Shown here: positions 7,021-7,804 of the stretch, one piece after another
How positions within the stretch are numbered: the first letter of the stretch is position 1
Layout: every line of letters starts with the position of its first letter
From: Clostridiales bacterium
GTDB taxonomy: Bacteria > Bacillota > Clostridia > Peptostreptococcales > Anaerovoracaceae
Length of the DNA stretch: 7,804 nucleotides
NCBI GenBank assembly: GCA_012799165.1
Contig: JAAZLU010000011.1
Coordinates: 1-7,804, forward strand
Reading direction: 5' to 3'
Made by a program: the position numbers and the translations under genes
Notes under the pieces: model-generated
Told to the model about the DNA's origin: nothing
Database searches by the model: none
The model's input: only the letters and a program-made list of their open reading frames with translations

Positions 7021-7804
7021 ATGTTTGTATATTTAGACAACAGCGCTACGACGAAAGTTGCACCCGAAGTCGTGGAGATTATGGCAAAGACGATGACGGA
7101 GGATTTTGGCAATCCTTCGTCTTTGCATAGAATGGGTCTGAAGGCGGAAAAGATTATGGAGCATGCGAGGACCATTCTTGCAACGGCGATAGGGGCATCC
7201 GCGGAGGAGATATATTTCACGTCCTGCGGAACCGAAAGCAATGCGACGGCAATCAGACCCGCATGGAGTTCGATGCGGAGGAGGGGCGGCAGGGTAATTA
7301 CTACTGCAGTAGAACATGCTTCCGTTCTACGCAATATCGAGTATATAGAGGCTATGGGGGCGGAAGCGGTATATCTGCCCGTAAAGTCCGATTGCAGCCT
7401 CGATATGGATGCATTTCGGGAAGCTTTGAGCGAGGACACTGTACTCGTGAGCGTCATGCACGCAAACAACGAGGTGGGCACTATGATGCCTATCGCTGAA
7501 ATCGCGCGCGAACTGCGCAAAGTTTCAAAGGATGCAATATTTCATACGGATGCCGTGCAGAGCTTCACAAAGGTTGACTGCGATGTCGGCGTACTCGGCG
7601 TCGACACGATGAGTCTTTCCGGCCACAAGGCTAAAGCAAGCAAGGGCGTGGGAGCCCTCTACATGAGAAAGAGGCTTCATTTTCCGGCATTTCTTCCGGG
7701 CGGCAATCAGGAGTCGGGCTTTCGCTCCGGAACTGAAAACATGCCTGCGATCGCCGGTTTCGGCGAGGCCGTCAGACTGGCGGAAGAGTCCCGCACGGAA
7801 CGAA
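7021..7804 (+). CDS. Cysteine desulfurase (NifS/IscS family), 3' end outside window
   Basis: This PLP enzyme removes sulfur from cysteine as an enzyme persulfide, for Fe-S clusters or tRNA thiolation; some members also act on selenocysteine. The first 261 residues are visible and the frame is open to the window edge. The start MFVYLDNSATT is the conserved family N-terminus. Further motifs are FGNPSSLH, SCGTESNA, VEHASV (His99, stacks on PLP), HANNEVGT (147-154), HTDAVQ (Asp177, Gln180), SGHKAKASKGVGALY with the PLP-binding Lys203, and FRSGTEN. The loop with the catalytic Cys, near residue 325 in this family, lies beyond the window, so group I versus II cannot be fully settled. The ATG is one base after the rny TAA with no strong ribosome site of its own, which suggests translational coupling. 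Confidence 0.92.
   Translation, partial: MFVYLDNSATTKVAPEVVEIMAKTMTEDFGNPSSLHRMGLKAEKIMEHARTILATAIGASAEEIYFTSCGTESNATAIRPAWSSMRRRGGRVITTAVEHASVLRNIEYIEAMGAEAVYLPVKSDCSLDMDAFREALSEDTVLVSVMHANNEVGTMMPIAEIARELRKVSKDAIFHTDAVQSFTKVDCDVGVLGVDTMSLSGHKAKASKGVGALYMRKRLHFPAFLPGGNQESGFRSGTENMPAIAGFGEAVRLAEESRTER

Noticed and set aside
6222..7520. 432-residue minus-strand frame opposite rny and the cysteine desulfurase
   Set aside because: It lies wholly antisense to two well-identified genes, crosses their junction and has a low-complexity Ser/Ile/Leu-rich composition typical of a shadow frame.

Overview
This window looks like ordinary chromosome from an anaerobic, low-to-mid-GC Firmicute, most likely a Clostridia amino-acid or short-chain-acid fermenter. 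The reasons are very strong AGGAGG-type ribosome binding sites, frequent ATA, AGA and AGG codons, an RNase Y gene, a selenoprotein form of selenophosphate synthetase, and a CoA-transferase pathway. The lineage call is inference; nothing here fixes a genus.

Left part (1-1250): a possible gene tail ends at 76, followed by a perfect 28-bp GC-rich palindrome that probably works as a shared terminator. The minus-strand selD gene then runs from 1250 to 210. It is interrupted by an in-frame TGA at 1200-1202, which I read as selenocysteine 17, the position of the catalytic Cys17 of E. coli SelD. A bacterial-type SECIS hairpin follows the TGA at the expected distance. An ordinary gene caller would lose the first 29 residues, including the active-site residue.

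Middle part (1391-5230): a plus-strand operon starts at a good extended -10 promoter. It holds a membrane dCache-GGDEF diguanylate cyclase, a D-3-hydroxybutyrate dehydrogenase of the SDR family, and the two subunits of a family I 3-oxoacid/acetoacetate CoA-transferase. Spacings are 18 nt, 36 nt and an ATGA overlap, and a strong hairpin terminator closes the unit. The metabolic genes would interconvert 3-hydroxybutyrate, acetoacetate and acetoacetyl-CoA. An extracellular-ligand c-di-GMP sensor leading such an operon is the most unusual arrangement in the window.

Right part (5231-7804): an intergenic stretch with a probable promoter leads into rny (RNase Y, complete). One nucleotide after rny comes a NifS/IscS-type cysteine desulfurase that runs off the right edge before its catalytic-cysteine loop. 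The desulfurase could supply sulfur for tRNA thiolation or Fe-S clusters. A role in delivering selenium to SelD is possible but not shown by the sequence.

I found no mobile elements, CRISPR array, tRNA or rRNA. The window is mostly well-known families; the points of interest are the recoded selD, the signalling gene fused into a ketone-body operon, and a substituted catalytic-tetrad residue in the dehydrogenase.
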